64,000 nt of DNA, from the NCBI GenBank assembly GCA_025667525.1, contig CM046876.1:572815469-572879468 (forward strand), given 5' to 3'. The stretch is from Glebionis coronaria (taxonomy: Eukaryota > Streptophyta > Magnoliopsida > Asterales > Asteraceae). Made by a program: the position numbers and the translations under genes. The notes beneath the pieces were generated by a model. It was given only the letters and a program-made list of their open reading frames with translations. It was not told the origin of the DNA and searched no databases. Every line of letters starts with the position of its first letter. Positions within the stretch are counted from its first letter, which is position 1. Below are positions 11,613 through 24,900 of the stretch, piece by piece.

Positions 11613-11933
11613 ATCTGTAACACCCCCAAATTACCACGCAGCGGAATACCACTTTGGGGCATTACTCATAGCACATCACACACAATCATAGACAACGACC
11701 TCAAAAGAGACTTTAAAATATTATAAATACAACATTGTCTAAACATTTCCCATCCCAATATATATAAAATCAGAGTAGCGTTTGGTCCCAAAAACCGTTA
11801 CCAATACATCACATACAGTAAAGACTTTAAAAGCCATTTATTTTATTTCAAAGGATGGAAAAATAATATAAAGCTTAGACAAGTAAGCACCAACTCCCTC
11901 CCTGCATGCTCCGCTGCTATCCATCTTGATTAC

Positions 11934-12448
11934 CTGAAATACATGCAAAAAAATCATCAACACAAAGGTTGAGCAAGTCTATAGGTTTTACAAATCATAA
12001 TTTAAACACAAGAATTTTAATCATCTCAAGCTTGCCACACAGACAAGTCATATATACCGATAAATGCCTTAAGCTCATGCTACTGAACCTTAACCAACAC
12101 GTCAAACCGACTCACTTACGGCGCCCCTACTGAAGGTAATATTGTCATATACCAGCGACCTCTTATACATAATATCCTTTTCAGGTGCTCACAAGGATAC
12201 ATACCCTAGGATAAGGTTTATCAAACTCAAATAGATCTACCATATGTATTAGCGTTTACCTCGCAAGGTAATTAACAACACATGAAATTCAGGGACTTCA
12301 TAAGACAATGGTACTTAGGCATTTATCATCATATTCGGGTCCAGCATACCAAAAACAACTTGTGTTCCTTTTATAAAAACAAGCATGTATTCCCCCTCGC
12401 GGGTTAAAATCATTTACAATGTAGTAAAAAGCGAGGCTATAGACTTAC
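11934..12448 (-). other. Possible intron inside the E2 right LTR
   Basis: Donor AAG|GTAAGT (12450-12443) and acceptor TATTTCAG|GTA (11941-11932) are kept exactly as in the left LTR; the length is 515 against 516 bases. Confidence 0.35.
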
Positions 12449-13859
12449 CTTAAATGCAGACAATCCGCAGAATACAAGTGTCAACACCTCACGACATATC
12501 ATAACCTAATACTGCTTCACATAGTTACCAACACAGCATCATATAATCTACGCGGCTTGATTCCAATAGTCGCAATACACCATAAATAGCTATTAATCAT
12601 GTAACGTCAACAATATCCTTTCGTGACCTCGAAGTTGCAATTTATTCCACAGCTATGCTCCAATCTTTTGGTGAGGTTTATGTTTTGGTGTTTTCCCGAT
12701 GGATGGTTACATCAACTCGACATAAGAATTAATTAATAAAATTTAACTCGTAAAACCCTGGTGGTTGGCCAAATTAAATAAAATAATAAAACAATTTATA
12801 ATATATCCAGTATATATTTTATATGTGAAAATGACGCACATAATCCATGTCGTAAGTTACTATTAAAAACAAACATTCAAAAATGTATTTTTTAAATTAT
12901 ATATATAATCCTCTGGAAATAATAATGTATACAAAGTCATTTTTATATAATTTGACACTCGTTCGAAAATCATTAGATAACTCATTAAAATTTATTTATC
13001 ATATATAAACGTTAAATGTCATATTAACTTGAATAATATTTTTCGGAAATTATTATATAACGTAGTTATTCGTTGACTATTTCTTTTATTAACGTATACA
13101 TTTTTAGAAAATTTCGGCATGATCTTGCCCTTTTTATAACATTTCCATACATATAAAATACATAATTTTTCCCACATTTCTCAATCAATATTCCAATTAA
13201 TACTTTTCTCAAACAATACAATTAATATATTAAATATTTATATCCCCACCATTAATATTTTAATTACCTTCCATATTTCCTCAATTAATTACTTTCCATG
13301 TTTCAATCAATACTATAATTAATATATTAATTACCCACTATCAATATTTTAATTACTTTCCTTATATTCTCAAATAATTTTATACCCCACTATATCAAAT
13401 AATATTAATTATTATTATAATATTCTCAACACATTTATATTCTTACACTTCATATTTTATTACACCAATCCATATCTCCCCAAATAATAATTATAAAACC
13501 AAAAACAATTATATTTATTTATTATAGTCCATCTCTTTTAATCTTATTGTATTCTCTATTTATTTATTTTATCTCTTTTATAAATCACCCTTTTTACATA
13601 ATAATAATAATAAAGATAAATTCATTATATAATTAAATATAAATTTATTTATTCTTTTTATATCTCCTCAAATAATTAGTTAACCAACTATACCAAATAA
13701 TAATAATAATAATTATTACATTACCCTCAAAATATGTACATTCACCCCTTCCAATATTATCATATCCTCTATTTATTTTTATCTTTTATACATAATAATT
13801 AAAATTTAATTAAATAAATTTATAACCCTAAGACAATAATTAATAACAAAATAACATCA

Positions 13860-14451
13860 TCATCACAAACCCGCCACCAAAAAGGTGCGGTTGTGGCGGT
13901 TCCAAGGTCCGGCCACCACCACATCGGTGGTCCTAGGCGGCTGTTCACATCGGGGATATATCGGGGGTTCATATCATCAAAGACAGACACCATATGGTGC
14001 GTCGGGGTTGCTGTTCCGTCGTCCGGCCGCCACCACGATGGTGGTTTGGCGGCGGGCATCCCTTTTTCCGATCAAAGCCACGGCCAAGAACAACCACAAC
14101 ATATAAAAAAAATAATAAATAACTCATTTTGTCTAATATTGATGTAACCATATTGCATGTGTAGATCGGGGATAAATTCGGGGGTTTTGAGGGTTTTCAA
14201 GGTATACCCATGTGTTAAAGTGATAGATCCACCATCCACACACCACCATACGACGGCGGCAACCCACCACAACAAAGGTGGCAGCGGCGTTTTGTAGATT
14301 GGGAGAGATTGGGTATGAGATTCGGGTAGATCGGGGCTTTTGGATCATTTTTGGTTTCGCCGGAAAAAATGCAGTTCGCCGAAAAATCATCGTCGGAAAA
14401 GTTTTCCGGTGGCGGCGGCGGCGGCAGCTTCGGCGGCCGGTTGGCAGCCAT
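13860..14451 (-). other. GC-rich island with a 78-codon LTR ORF (right LTR of E2)
   Basis: Counterpart of 8500-9076. The minus-strand ORF 14451-14215 starts MAANRPPKLPPPPPPENF and is one frame longer than in the left LTR because small indels shift the frame, so only the first ~20 residues are common. That argues against selection on the rest of the peptide. Confidence 0.4.
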
Positions 14452-14527
14452 TGATGGAGCTTGGGAGAACTTTTTAAGTTGTGTGTGTTTTGTTTTGGTG
14501 ATATATGAAAGAAAATGGGAGAAATTC

Positions 14528-14536
14528 CCTTTTATA
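14528..14536 (-). promoter_or_regulatory. TATA box of the E2 right (5') LTR
   Basis: Minus-strand TATAAAAGG. Because this is the 5' LTR, it would be the one to drive the element transcript. Confidence 0.5.
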
Positions 14537-15173
14537 CTGAGTAGTGTAAATTGAAAGTGGCAAAGAGATAGAAGTATAAGGTATATTTCGTAAAATACTT
14601 TATTTACTTTTTGTACAATAGACGTTCGAGGCTATTTTGCACGACTTAACGGACGATTCAAGTTACGAGACTTACGCCATCGTTTTTAAAATCATTTTTT
14701 CAATAAATATGAGTTCTTACTTCGTCGAGTTTCAAAAACGTTTGCTATTATTTATTTAAATGCTCATTTCATTAATTTAGCTATTTCGGTTAAATTTTAA
14801 CGTTAAAAAAAAACGTAAATTCCAAGACTCACGTTATTAGCAACGTTTAGGATATAATGAAAAATAATATTCTTTCATATATTCTCAAAGTTTTAGTTTT
14901 GGATCATATCAACAATTATTTATATTATTTTTGCTCAGTCCGACTCAAAAACGTCGACAAATTACTATAAGTAATTAAATAATAATTATTTAATTTTACG
15001 AAACGTAAACGTCAAAATTTTAAATTTCTCAGGTCATATACTAAAAGAAAATATTCAAAATAAATTTGAATTTTAGCTAACACGATCTTTGTTAAATTAT
15101 CGAAAATAAATAACAAGTTTCGTAAATGTTCGAAAAATCTTAATTTAAACGTTGGTCAAAATTTTCGGGTAGT

Positions 15174-15178
15174 TATGC
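15174..15178. repeat. E2 target-site duplication, right copy (TATGC)
   Basis: Partner of 6226-6230. The C1 ORF resumes in frame immediately after it. Confidence 0.75.
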
Positions 15179-16257
15179 CTGACATTGCTGAATTTGGAGA
15201 ACCAGATGCGTACCAGGACGAGCCAGTTGGGGATGACGAAGATGATCAACAATATGAACATCATGCGACTTTCATCGATGACACTCCACCAGAGAATACA
15301 GATACCAGTAATACTCACAAGGAAAAGAGTGTCACCCAATCCTCTTCTTTGTCGGATCCAGTAGGTACATACTTGAACCCTAGCCCTCTAGAATCTGAAG
15401 TTACTAATATTGATCCTTCATCAAACCCAAACTTGGTGAATGTCCCGGTAACTGAGGCCATGACATCAGTAATTAGTACTATTGTGACTACTCCCGTCAC
15501 TCCTTCCCAACCAACCGTTCATCCAATACCATTGCTAGCATCTCCACCCGTCACTACTGATTTCATGAGCACCATCGAACAACGCTTGAAGGCTCAAGAG
15601 GATAAGACTCTTCTCGTTACAGCACAATTAGAATCTTCAAAGACAGACTATGCAAAGGAACTTGCTAGCCTCCGTGAAGAAGTAGCAAGCAAGAAAGATT
15701 TTAAGAAAGAAATCGCTCGGATTCGAGAAGAATTAGTAAGTCCTCAACAATCTGAAGAGTCATTCAGAGCAAGTCTAGAAGCTAAAGCAGACAGGCAACA
15801 AGCTTCAATTAAACGTCTTCGTGAACTCATAGAAAAATACAAAGAAGAGAAAGCAGAACTTGTTCAAACTATTGCTACACTCGTTGAATCGATCAACGAA
15901 AAGGTTCAAGAGTCTCTTAACACGGCACTTCCTGCTATGCGAGACGAACTGACAACCATTGCTACAAGCAAAATGATGATCGAGTCTTCTGACACTTAGA
16001 AATCTGACTTTCTCATAGCCTAACGGCTTACAGACTACGAGTTGAAGAAGCTGTTACATGCTAAGATGATTCAAATCGGGTCCTACAACCGAACGCCAGA
16101 ACAAAAAGCACTTCACAAAGATTTAAAGACGACGATGGATCAAGACACTGAGATATTCGCAAAACATGGCTCCGTCGTCCCATATAGTAGTCTAATTCTA
16201 GACCAAGAAAATGAAGATGAGGCTGAATCTGACCAACCCCGATGAATCTTACATGAA

Positions 16258-16386
16258 TGAAGATGACGATGACGATGACGATGATGATGACAATGACAAT
16301 GAAGATGAGGATGACAAGGTCCATAACAATGAAGATGACGATGATTCGGATGATGAGGAGGAACCGGTAAATGATGACGAAGAGGA
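16258..16386 (+). repeat. GAT/GAC-type microsatellite within the acidic tract
   Basis: Imperfect repeats of GAT, GAC and GAA encode runs of Asp and Glu. The reverse strand reads as Ser- or His-rich frames, which are shadows. Confidence 0.8.
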
Positions 16387-17377
16387 CAGAATGAAGAAGA
16401 GGTATAGGATGATGCCATTAACAAAGACAAGACAAATGGTGAAGGTAATCAAACTTTAGGAAAAGATGACAAGTCTCAAACGGATGACGTTACCAAAGGC
16501 CAAACCACTTCCACAGCCGAGGAAACTCAAGACTCCGACACACCTCAAAAGGGCAAACGCACCAAACACCGTCATGATGTTGATGCTAATATGCTCGATT
16601 CATCTGTTTCCCTTCAATCTGCTCTAGCTATCACATCTACAACTCCAACACAACAACTACCCATCCGCGAACCCGATCAACCAATACCTGAACCTTCCGA
16701 GTCTGCGCCAGTAAAGGACATTCCAGCCGCTCAGACAGCTCCAAGAACTCGGACAGTCGAGTAATATTCCCGAATCGAGCTCCAGAATCTGCACAAGTTC
16801 AGGATATTCCAAAATCGAGTGAACCGGCATGGGTCGATACGATCACTGTAGATGAGAATGAACCCGCGCAGCCTTGGGTCTCGGAAGCTGCTAACCTTCA
16901 TCCTCTCACTCAAGAAGACACATTAGACTTTTCACAAATCCTCAGCAACCCTATTGACTTCTCAGCTTATCTAGTCTACACTTATGGAGATGAAAACATA
17001 ACCCCAGCTATGATAACTAGAGCGTTTCATGATCCTACCATCCTCGCTAATTCAAGAATCAGCAGAATGGAGGCTGAATACAACGCGAATGAGCTTTTGA
17101 AAGCAATGAAAACACCACTGCCAAGAGGTCTTCACAACCCTATGAATGCTCGTCCTCCAATACCAGCGGATGATGGTCAAATCATACGAGAGTTCTTTGT
17201 TTGTCGCGACCTTGAGTTTTTGGTTAAAGGTGCAAACAAGTATGCGACTTCCTTAACATTGGCTAAAGATGTGACCTGGGGGTCAATACCATGGATTGAG
17301 GAAAAGGTTGATCGTATCTGGATAAGAGAACTCATACCCGAGTATGATCACTATGCTGAGTTGGGTACCTCGCATTG

Positions 17378-17382
17378 GAACG
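17378..17382. repeat. E3 target-site duplication, left copy (GAACG)
   Basis: GAACG directly precedes the LTR start TGATGAGATGG and is repeated exactly at 31679-31683. Confidence 0.95.
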
Positions 17383-20300
17383 TGATGAGATGGCATTTAT
17401 ACATGATCTCATCGTTCTTTTCGGGCTTTAAATGCATAAAAATGTCATAAAATACCATATATATGCTTGTGTTTGTTTACTTGTGTATTTTAGGTATGGA
17501 TATCGTGAAAAAGACAAAAGATCACAAGTTACAAGGGAAAACGGACACGAGAAACGAAGCCGTACAAAGAACCGGGCCCTAATCATGGAATTCTCAACAA
17601 AATACCTTGAAGATTTGAAGACAAACAAGATTGATCCTCATTTATTGAAGAAATGACACTTTAAACCCTTGTATATTCATAATTACAAGTTTGGTCCCTT
17701 AAGTTTGTCAAAATTACACAAAAGGTCCTTCAACTTTGAAGAAATGGCAAGATTAGTCCCTCAACAAATCAAAATTGCCAATAATGGTCCCTCATGAAGA
17801 TTAAGATACATTGAAGACCTTTGAAGATCAACATTGTCCAAGATCAGTCCTTGAAATATCTCAAAATGGCAAATATAACCCTTGAAACACTTTTGTATAA
17901 AGTTTGTGCCAAAAGTGACAAATGGTGAAACGTTGATACATGTAAAATGGGCGCTGATAGAAGTTTGCATCCAAGTGACAAAAGAAAGGAAGGACAAGGG
18001 CTGAATGTGTGCATACTGAAACATTTAAACACACAAACACGCGCCAAACAACTCCACTCCACCAAAAACGGATCAAAAGGACAACTATTCACCTTTACAG
18101 CCCAGGATTTACACAACTTAAAACAAAGGGTAAAATGAAATTACCCAGGCACACGTTTGATTCACATGTGCAGGAACCTATCCCACACACAAAACCCTCA
18201 TCTCCACTCACTATGGACCCCACCCCAACTCCATTCCACCAATCAGCAAGCAACTTAGCCTCCAAGTCATGTGACGTGTCAAGATCAACAGCTGACAACA
18301 TTTGCTTCATTCCAAAGCTGAAATGAACATCCAGGATCATTTTAAACAACTCACACCAAGGATTCGTCTAGAAGGACTTAAGGACAAATAGGGAATTTCA
18401 CATCTAGGGTTTATGAACAGTGTAGCATTGGCATTTGCCTATAAAAAGACTCCTCAACATGTGAGAGAGCTTTTGTTCCAGTTTTAGGCTATCAATCTTT
18501 GTAATTCCTTTTTAAGTTAAATAAAATTTGAATTTCTGAAATTTGAAATCTCTTTTTGATTTAGTTAAAAGTTTGGTGTTTGAGTAGCCTAATTCTGAGT
18601 TCCATTTGATTGTGAAGGCCTACCTTAATCTTGTGGTTAAGGCACGTCTTGTTTCATAAGGTTTTTAAGGTTTGTAAACCTTGAAATCCTAGGTTCTGTT
18701 TTGGTTATTTTGTGTACTAACCCTTGACCATTAGCTAAAAGCTCTTACAAGCTTGTTGACACCAAGCTTGTGAAGGGATTAGAGCCCTTGGTTGAGTTGT
18801 TTGCTGTTTGTGTTGAAGATATAAAGTCCTTGAGGTTCTACTTTGAACCATCAACCAAGGCAGTTTGCATCATCTTCATTGAAGTACCTTGGTCTTGTTC
18901 TAGTTGTTGAACAAGGTCCAAGGAGCATTGCTGGCCTTCCTAGGATGTTGTGGAAGGCAGGTATAATCCCTTGTTAAGATTCCCCTAAAAATTTCATGTT
19001 TATGACTGTTTTTGATTTGGTGCTTTGATTTTGAGTATTGGTGTTTGTGCTGGTGATTTTTGAGTTTGATTGTGTTATTTGCTATTGTTTAAGTGTTTTT
19101 GATCATTAAAATCAGTAGGTTATTAGTTAAAATAAGAAGTTTGTATGATAAGTGCTTGATTAAGGGTTGTTTGGGATTACTGCATAAGTCTGTCAACGTC
19201 TGATTTGTTCCTGTCAGCGTTTGATTTAGACTTGTCAGCATTTGTTGAATGCTTGTGTGTTGTATGCAAGTATTGGTATCTGCTATTTGGGAGTATTTGT
19301 GCATCTGTTTACAGGTTTTGTGGTCTTAAACATATTGATTCATAGATTAGCTCTAAAAACTTCATAACTTGGTAAAATTGGCTAGGATTTTGAGGACACC
19401 TAGATCTAAGCATAGGTTAAGGGTAACAAGTGCTAAATCATAGCTAATCACACCAGGGTAGAGGGATTTGAGGCTTGAAATTGGATCAAGTGTCAAGTAT
19501 ATCAGCAAACTTGTTTCTGCATATGTTCTTTGTTCATCAGTAACTTTTTATGCTTTGATTTTGTTATTTACTTTGATTCAGTGTTTGATTCTTGTTGCAT
19601 TGTGATTTTTTCTAGCATTTAGGATTGTTGTATTGCTGCTTGGTTCTTATTTGTTTGCTGCTTGTGAGGATATTTGGGTATTTGGATTGCTTTGTTCATA
19701 GCTTATAAGCTCACTGGCTTATTGGCTTATTGATGCCAAAATACATCAAGTTTACCCAACTGGTAAGCTTTGATTCACAAGGTTTGCACTCAATCCTTGA
19801 CCAGCAGGGTGAAAAACAAGTCCTTACACTTCTTTAGGTCTGTCAGCGCCTACTTTGTTCCTGTCAGCGTTTGATTTCAACTTGTCAGCGTTTGACTTTT
19901 GGTCAAACTTGGTTTTCAGCTTATTTGAATCTGTTTTGCTTATTGGTACATGCAACAACTTAGTTTTTGTAATAGAACTCATTTTTCTTAGCTTAATATC
20001 AAGTCTGGAAGTTTACAAGTCTTTTGGTTAAGCTTTTGCTAGGAAACTAGCTCATTTGGCTTTTTCAGCCAGCTTATTTGCTTCTAAAGCTTATTCTACT
20101 TGGCTTTTTGTGATTTTATTGATTGATTATTCTTAGTTAAGCTATTTGTGAGCTTTTGCAACAAACTAGAGCTTCTGAGGTGCATTATTTCTCAAACCCG
20201 ACTATTTTGTCGTTTTGTGGATTTTTGCTTTTCTATTTTTTGGCTTATTGAGTGTGCTTATTGGAAATTTCTTTTGACAGATCTCTTAAGCATCCAAAAA

Positions 20301-21370
20301 GAGGGTTGTGTGTCAAATTAGAGCTTATGGCATTAGCTTATGGCTTAATGGGCTGAAAAGCCCAATAAGAATAAGCTTTGTGTTCAATAAGCTGTGATAA
20401 GCACATTTTCAGCTTTTGGGCCTTTAGAGTTTTGTTCTTAGAATTAAATTTTAAGTCAGATAGGGCTTTTCCAAGTCAATTGGGCCAAGTTTGACTTTTT
20501 GGGCCCAAAAGCCCATTTGTGTTGACTGTTTTTTGGATTTGGCCCATTTGAGGGCCCATTAGGGGTATTTTGGTAATTTCACTTTCATTTTCTGATTATT
20601 TAGGTTAAAATAAACTAGTTTGCAAGTTTTTAGAATTTTTCATAATTTTTGGATTTTTAATATTATTTTATTATTATTTTTAAAATTTCACTTTTTCCAA
20701 CTTTTTATATTTTTCTTAGGTTAAATATATTAAAATAGGAATTCAACAACTTTTAGAATAATTTTATCACTTATAGATTAATTTTTATAATTATTTTAAG
20801 TTTTAATAGTTTTTAATTCATTTTAAATAGTTTTTATTAGTTTTAAAATTTCTAAAAATAGTTTTTAATCATTTTAGGTCATCTTAGAGGTTTATCAATT
20901 GAAAAATCTTTATTTGGGCTTTTTGATAATTTATTTGATTTTTAGGGCTTTAATTAGCATTTAAAAATTGAATATTTAATTATTTAAAAGGTTTGAAAAA
21001 GTTTTGATAATTGGTAAACTCTTAGTTTATTATTTTTGATTTTTGGTGAATTTTTGGTAATTTTTAGAATTTATTTTATTTTTGGTGATTTTTTAGGTTC
21101 TACGTCGTAACTTTCTAATAGTGTTTTTGCTTATTTTTTTCTATTTTTTTTCGACTTCGTCATTTTCTCTTCTAATCCCCTTCTAAACCAATCATTAATC
21201 ACAAACATTTGGCAAGTTTTTCACACACATATACCTCCTTGGGAAACGAACTTACACACCATTAAGGGTCATTAACACTTGATTTTTCTTAAAGTCATTT
21301 GTTCAATACTTACCGCTCATATACGCTCTTTTGTTTTCCTAAACAAGAGGGGTGTATTTTACCTACATCA
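17383..21370 (+). repeat. E3 5' LTR (3,988 bp)
   Basis: It starts TGATGAGATGGC and ends TTTACCTACATCA. Long stretches are T-rich with recurring words such as CTGTCAGCGTTTGAT and GGCTTATTGG; small frames inside it occur identically in the other LTR and have no family resemblance. Confidence 0.95.
18440..18448 (+). promoter_or_regulatory. TATA box of the E3 5' LTR
   Basis: TATAAAAAG lies in GCCTATAAAAAGACTCCTCA, followed by AGAGAGCTTTTGTTCC, a plausible start region. The equivalent in the 3' LTR is 28748-28756. Confidence 0.55.
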
Positions 21371-21375
21371 ATTTT

Positions 21376-21392
21376 TGGCGCCGCTGCCGGGG
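21376..21392 (+). promoter_or_regulatory. E3 primer binding site (tRNA-Asp type)
   Basis: TGGCGCCGCTGCCGGGG starts five bases after the LTR. It is complementary to the 3' end of plant tRNA-Asp as I recall it, with one mismatch (GCTG for GTTG). E5 has the same variant. Confidence 0.8.
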
Positions 21393-21992
21393 AGGTGTGT
21401 CGTGATTAATTTGCATTGTTGTTTTTAATATTAACCAAATAGTATTTGTATTAGTAGAACTCTACTAATACGTATTATCGGTTTTCTTGGTTTTTCTTGT
21501 ACAAATATTATTACTATATTGTATTAAGTATCACAATAAATTTACAATATCTCCAAAAGTGTGAAAACACAACCTTAATTGGGATTTGATCTCCTAATTA
21601 TTGTATTCGAATCTCAAACAAAAAGAAAAAGGCAAAAATAGATAAATACTTTCGTGAAGCTCGATTTTGAAAAATACAAACTATAAGGTGGGTATAAGGC
21701 GGGTATTATAAAATATACCCTAAGGAAAAAGGCTCTTAAGTGCTTCGCACCGCCTCGTTTCCCCGTTTGCTTGTGAGTATTTTAAGATTGAAGGCTAATC
21801 GAGGGTTTTGCCGCCCAAAGTATTATTACGTATACTATATTTGCTTGGTTTTCTTTGTGATTAAACCCTCTTGAACAATTTGGTTTTCACCAAAGTTCTA
21901 AAGTCATTAGAAGGCGTTCACTCCACGTGATCGTTTTCATTCCTTTGAGGCTTCTTTAATCAAGAGTTTGATTCGAGGAGAGATTTTGTAGA
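21393..21992 (+). other. E3 untranslated leader
   Basis: A 600-base leader between the primer site and the gag-protease frame, with no ORF. A palindromic stretch near 21450-21475 (AGTAGAACTCTACTAAT) could form a hairpin. It presumably holds packaging and dimerisation signals; none can be assigned. Confidence 0.4.
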
Positions 21993-24900
21993 TTGTTGTC
22001 TACGAAGATACACCAAAATCCAAAAAAATTAAATATCATCAAAAACGCAAAAAAAAAAAAAAAATTCACAAAACACCCAAAAAGAATCTTCTTTGCTCAC
22101 CTCCCATTCTTCGTGAAGTTTATGATCACTCGTAATCAAGCAAAACGAGCTCGTAAACGACTTCAAAAGCAAGCCAATCAAGAGACGTTGATTGTTGAAG
22201 AACCTCCAATTGTTGAACCTATTGTAGAACAAGAAGTCGTCATGGCTAATCGTACTATGATGGAGTTGCTACAAGCACCCACCGAGGGTTTTGGAGAGGC
22301 TATTGTGATTCCCGCCATCCTTGCGGAGAATTTCGAGATTAAGACGGGTTTAATGTCGATGTTGCAAGCAAATAAGTTTAGAGGTCACGAGAAAGACAAC
22401 CCGCATTACCATATTAGGAATTTCAACCGTCTCACCGCCACTAGCAAATTTAAGGATGTTCCACATGACGCCATTAAGATGATGTTGTTTCCATACTCGT
22501 TGGATGGACCCGCAAAAATTTGGCTCGAGAAAGAACCGCCAAATTCGATTTTGACATGGACCGATCTCGTTTCTAAGTTTGTGAACAAGTTTTTTCCACC
22601 ATCTAAAACAACACACTTAAAAAATGAGATTTCACGATTTGTGCAACGTAATAATGAAAGTTTTTCAATGGCATGGGAACGATTTAAAGAGATGTTACAT
22701 GAATGTCCACACCATGATTTTACGGAATTGCATCAAGTGGATACTTTTTATAATGGGCTTAATGATCATGAACGAGATTATTTGAATGCCGCCGCGGGTG
22801 GTAATTTTTTGTGCAAGACGACAAATGAGGCTTTACAAATCATTGAAAATAGATCTAAGGTTTATAACCCTCGTAACACACCGAGTGTTGCCAATATGGG
22901 TTCGTCATCTTCGTCACAATCGTCTCGTAGCATTAACGCCTTACATGATGAAGCTAATGAGGAAAATCGGTTTTTTGATAGATTTGCTAATCTAATGTCC
23001 CATTGGAAGGCTCAAGAAGCTTCCAATTCCGCTTCGGTTAAAGCGGTTGCTAAGAGTTGTTTATCTTGTGGGGGAGCTCATGATCTTTCCGAGTGCATTA
23101 CCGCGGATGGTAACACTTCGTGTGCTTATGTAGCAACGGGAACTTACTACCAAAACGGTCAAGGTTCCCGCCAAAATCAAGCTCCACCAAACCAAAATGT
23201 TAACAATTATCGAAACAACAACCAAGGTAATTACCAAAGCAACACACACAATTACAACAAAGGGAATTATCAAAGTGGGAATGGACAAATCTCTAATCAA
23301 AACCAAAACCGTGATTTTCAAAACACTACACAAGGTTTTCAAAATGCTCACACGAAAAATTTGCAAGGAGAATTTTTGGATTATGCTAAAGCAAATGATG
23401 CTAAATTTGATAATATGCAACGTGAGATGATTAGCTTGAGATCCGAATTGAAAAATGAGCTTAAAAATGAACTTGCTAATGAACTCAAAACTCATGCAAA
23501 CAAAATGGAAGGAAATGTCCAACGTCTTCAACAAAACCAACAAAAGATGGAATTAGGACAACATGAGATTAAGCAAGAGTTATTAAAAGCGGATGCTAGG
23601 CAATCAAAATTTGAGGACCGAATGGCTAAGATGTTTGAAGCAATCATGTGTAAACCCTCTTCTTCGGGTGGTCTTCCTAGTGATACCATTAACAACCCGA
23701 GGGGAGAATTGAAGGTTGTTGCTACACGTAGTGGTAAAACTTTCAAGGAACCAATCTCTCGTACAAGTACTTCTAAGGAGAAGGAAATCGAGAAAGAACC
23801 CGAGGTGATGGTCGAAAAGGAGCACGTTACAATCCCACGAAGTACCGCTCATACCACACCTACGATTGAACCAATACCAATTGTGGAACCCGAGTTTCCA
23901 AGGCCGTTGCCTAATGACCAACCCACACCACCTTTACCCTACCCTTCAAGACGAAACAAAGAGAAAGCACAAGAACGGAACAATTATCAATTTGAGCTAT
24001 TTATGAAAATGTTTCGTGATCTACATTTTAATATAAGTTTTGCCGATGCTTTAATCATGATGCCTCGATTCGCCGCAAACTTCAAAAGTATGCTTAACAA
24101 CAAAGAGAAGTTACAACAATCGTCTAGTTGTTCATCGGTTTTTCTTAGCCGCATACCACAAAAAGTCGGTGATCCCGGTAAATTTTTGATTCCGTGTGCA
24201 ATTCAAGATGTGGAGGAATGCTACGCCTTGGACGATCTTGGCGCTAGTATTATTTTAATGCCTCTCGAGATTTTCAAATCGCTTTCGCTTCCGGCTCTTA
24301 TTCCTTCGAACATGTCTATCGAGATGGCCGATCATTCTACGATTTTAGCATGTGGAGTAGCCGAGGACGTTTTTGTTAAAGTCGGAAAGTTTTACTATCC
24401 CGTCGACTTTATCGTTGTAGACATTCCTATCGATCGAAAAGTTCCTCTCATTTTGGGTCGTTCATTTTTGGATACATCAAGAGCACTTATCGATGTTCAT
24501 GCTCGAAAAATCACCCTTCGTTTCAATGAAGAAGAACTTGTCATCAATGCAACACAAAACTCTAATCTTTCTCATGTCTATTCTATTGCTACTTTAAACC
24601 ATGGTGATTCAACCAATGTCGTTTGCAAAGAATTTTCACCAAGAGTTTTAGGAAATGTCGCCAAAAACAATTTACCATTTCCTCCGCCGGTGGAGGTTAT
24701 GAGTGAAAAGCCTACAAAGAAGAAACCGTCAATACTTGAATTGAAAAATCCTTCGCCTAACCTCGAACATTCATTCGTGAAAAGTGTTGATAAGTTGCCG
24801 GTTTCTACGAAAGATCTTTCGGATGATGAATATGTAGACCCCGATGGGGAGGTTTTCTTCGTCGATAAACGTTTTGAGAACTTGCCACCACCAAAACCAA

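Larger units (their letters stand above)
6231..15173 (-). mobile_element. E2: non-autonomous LTR retrotransposon (large LTRs, no coding region), minus strand
   Basis: Two direct repeats of about 3.56 kb (6231-9806 and 11616-15173) flank only 1.8 kb of internal DNA. A primer binding site matching initiator tRNA-Met and a purine tract fix the orientation as minus. No gag, protease, reverse transcriptase or integrase is readable. This is the plan of a LARD-like element that depends on proteins from a relative. It is inserted in the C1 accessory ORF with TSD TATGC. The outermost bases differ from the inner LTR ends (left outer end TGAGTGTAAC, right outer end GGGTAGT, versus inner end GTTGTTATATCA), so the exact ends are uncertain by a few bases. 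Confidence 0.85.
11616..15173 (-). repeat. E2 5' LTR (right copy)
   Basis: Direct repeat of 6231-9806. The + strand starts TGTAACACCCCCAAATTACC. The outer end reads TTTTCGGGTAGT against TTTTCGGGTTGTTATATCA at the inner copy. Confidence 0.85.
15179..17382 (+). pseudogene. C1 accessory ORF, segment 2 (coiled coil, acidic tract, central globular part; several breaks)
   Basis: The first part (to 15996) is acidic and Ser/Thr/Pro-rich, then a long heptad-like region rich in Glu/Lys/Leu (about 15580-15920, EQRLKAQEDK...LRELIEKYKEEKAEL), a likely coiled coil. Two in-frame stops follow (TAG 15997-15999, TAA 16021-16023), then the same frame reopens (YELKKLLHAKMIQ..., to 16245). A frameshift leads into an Asp/Glu tract built on GAT/GAC repeats (16258-16386), and further shifts cover a Lys/Thr/Pro-rich linker. 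From about 16850 the frame NPIDFSAYLVYTYGDENITP...HYAELGTSHWN is open to 17382, where E3 cuts it. The product is no longer translatable as one chain. Confidence 0.7.

Noticed and set aside
16061..16452. Antisense Ser-, His- or Ile-rich ORFs opposite the acidic tract
   Set aside because: Shadows of the GAT/GAC microsatellite in the C1 accessory ORF.
17844..18349. Several 60-105-codon ORFs repeated at 28152-28648
   Set aside because: They lie in both E3 LTRs, are conserved only because the LTRs are near identical, and show no recognisable domain.
23061..23543. 160-codon Val/Ile-rich minus-strand ORF resembling a membrane protein
   Set aside because: Complement of the Asn/Gln-rich linker of E3 Gag; hydrophobicity follows from reading AAC/CAA codons in reverse.
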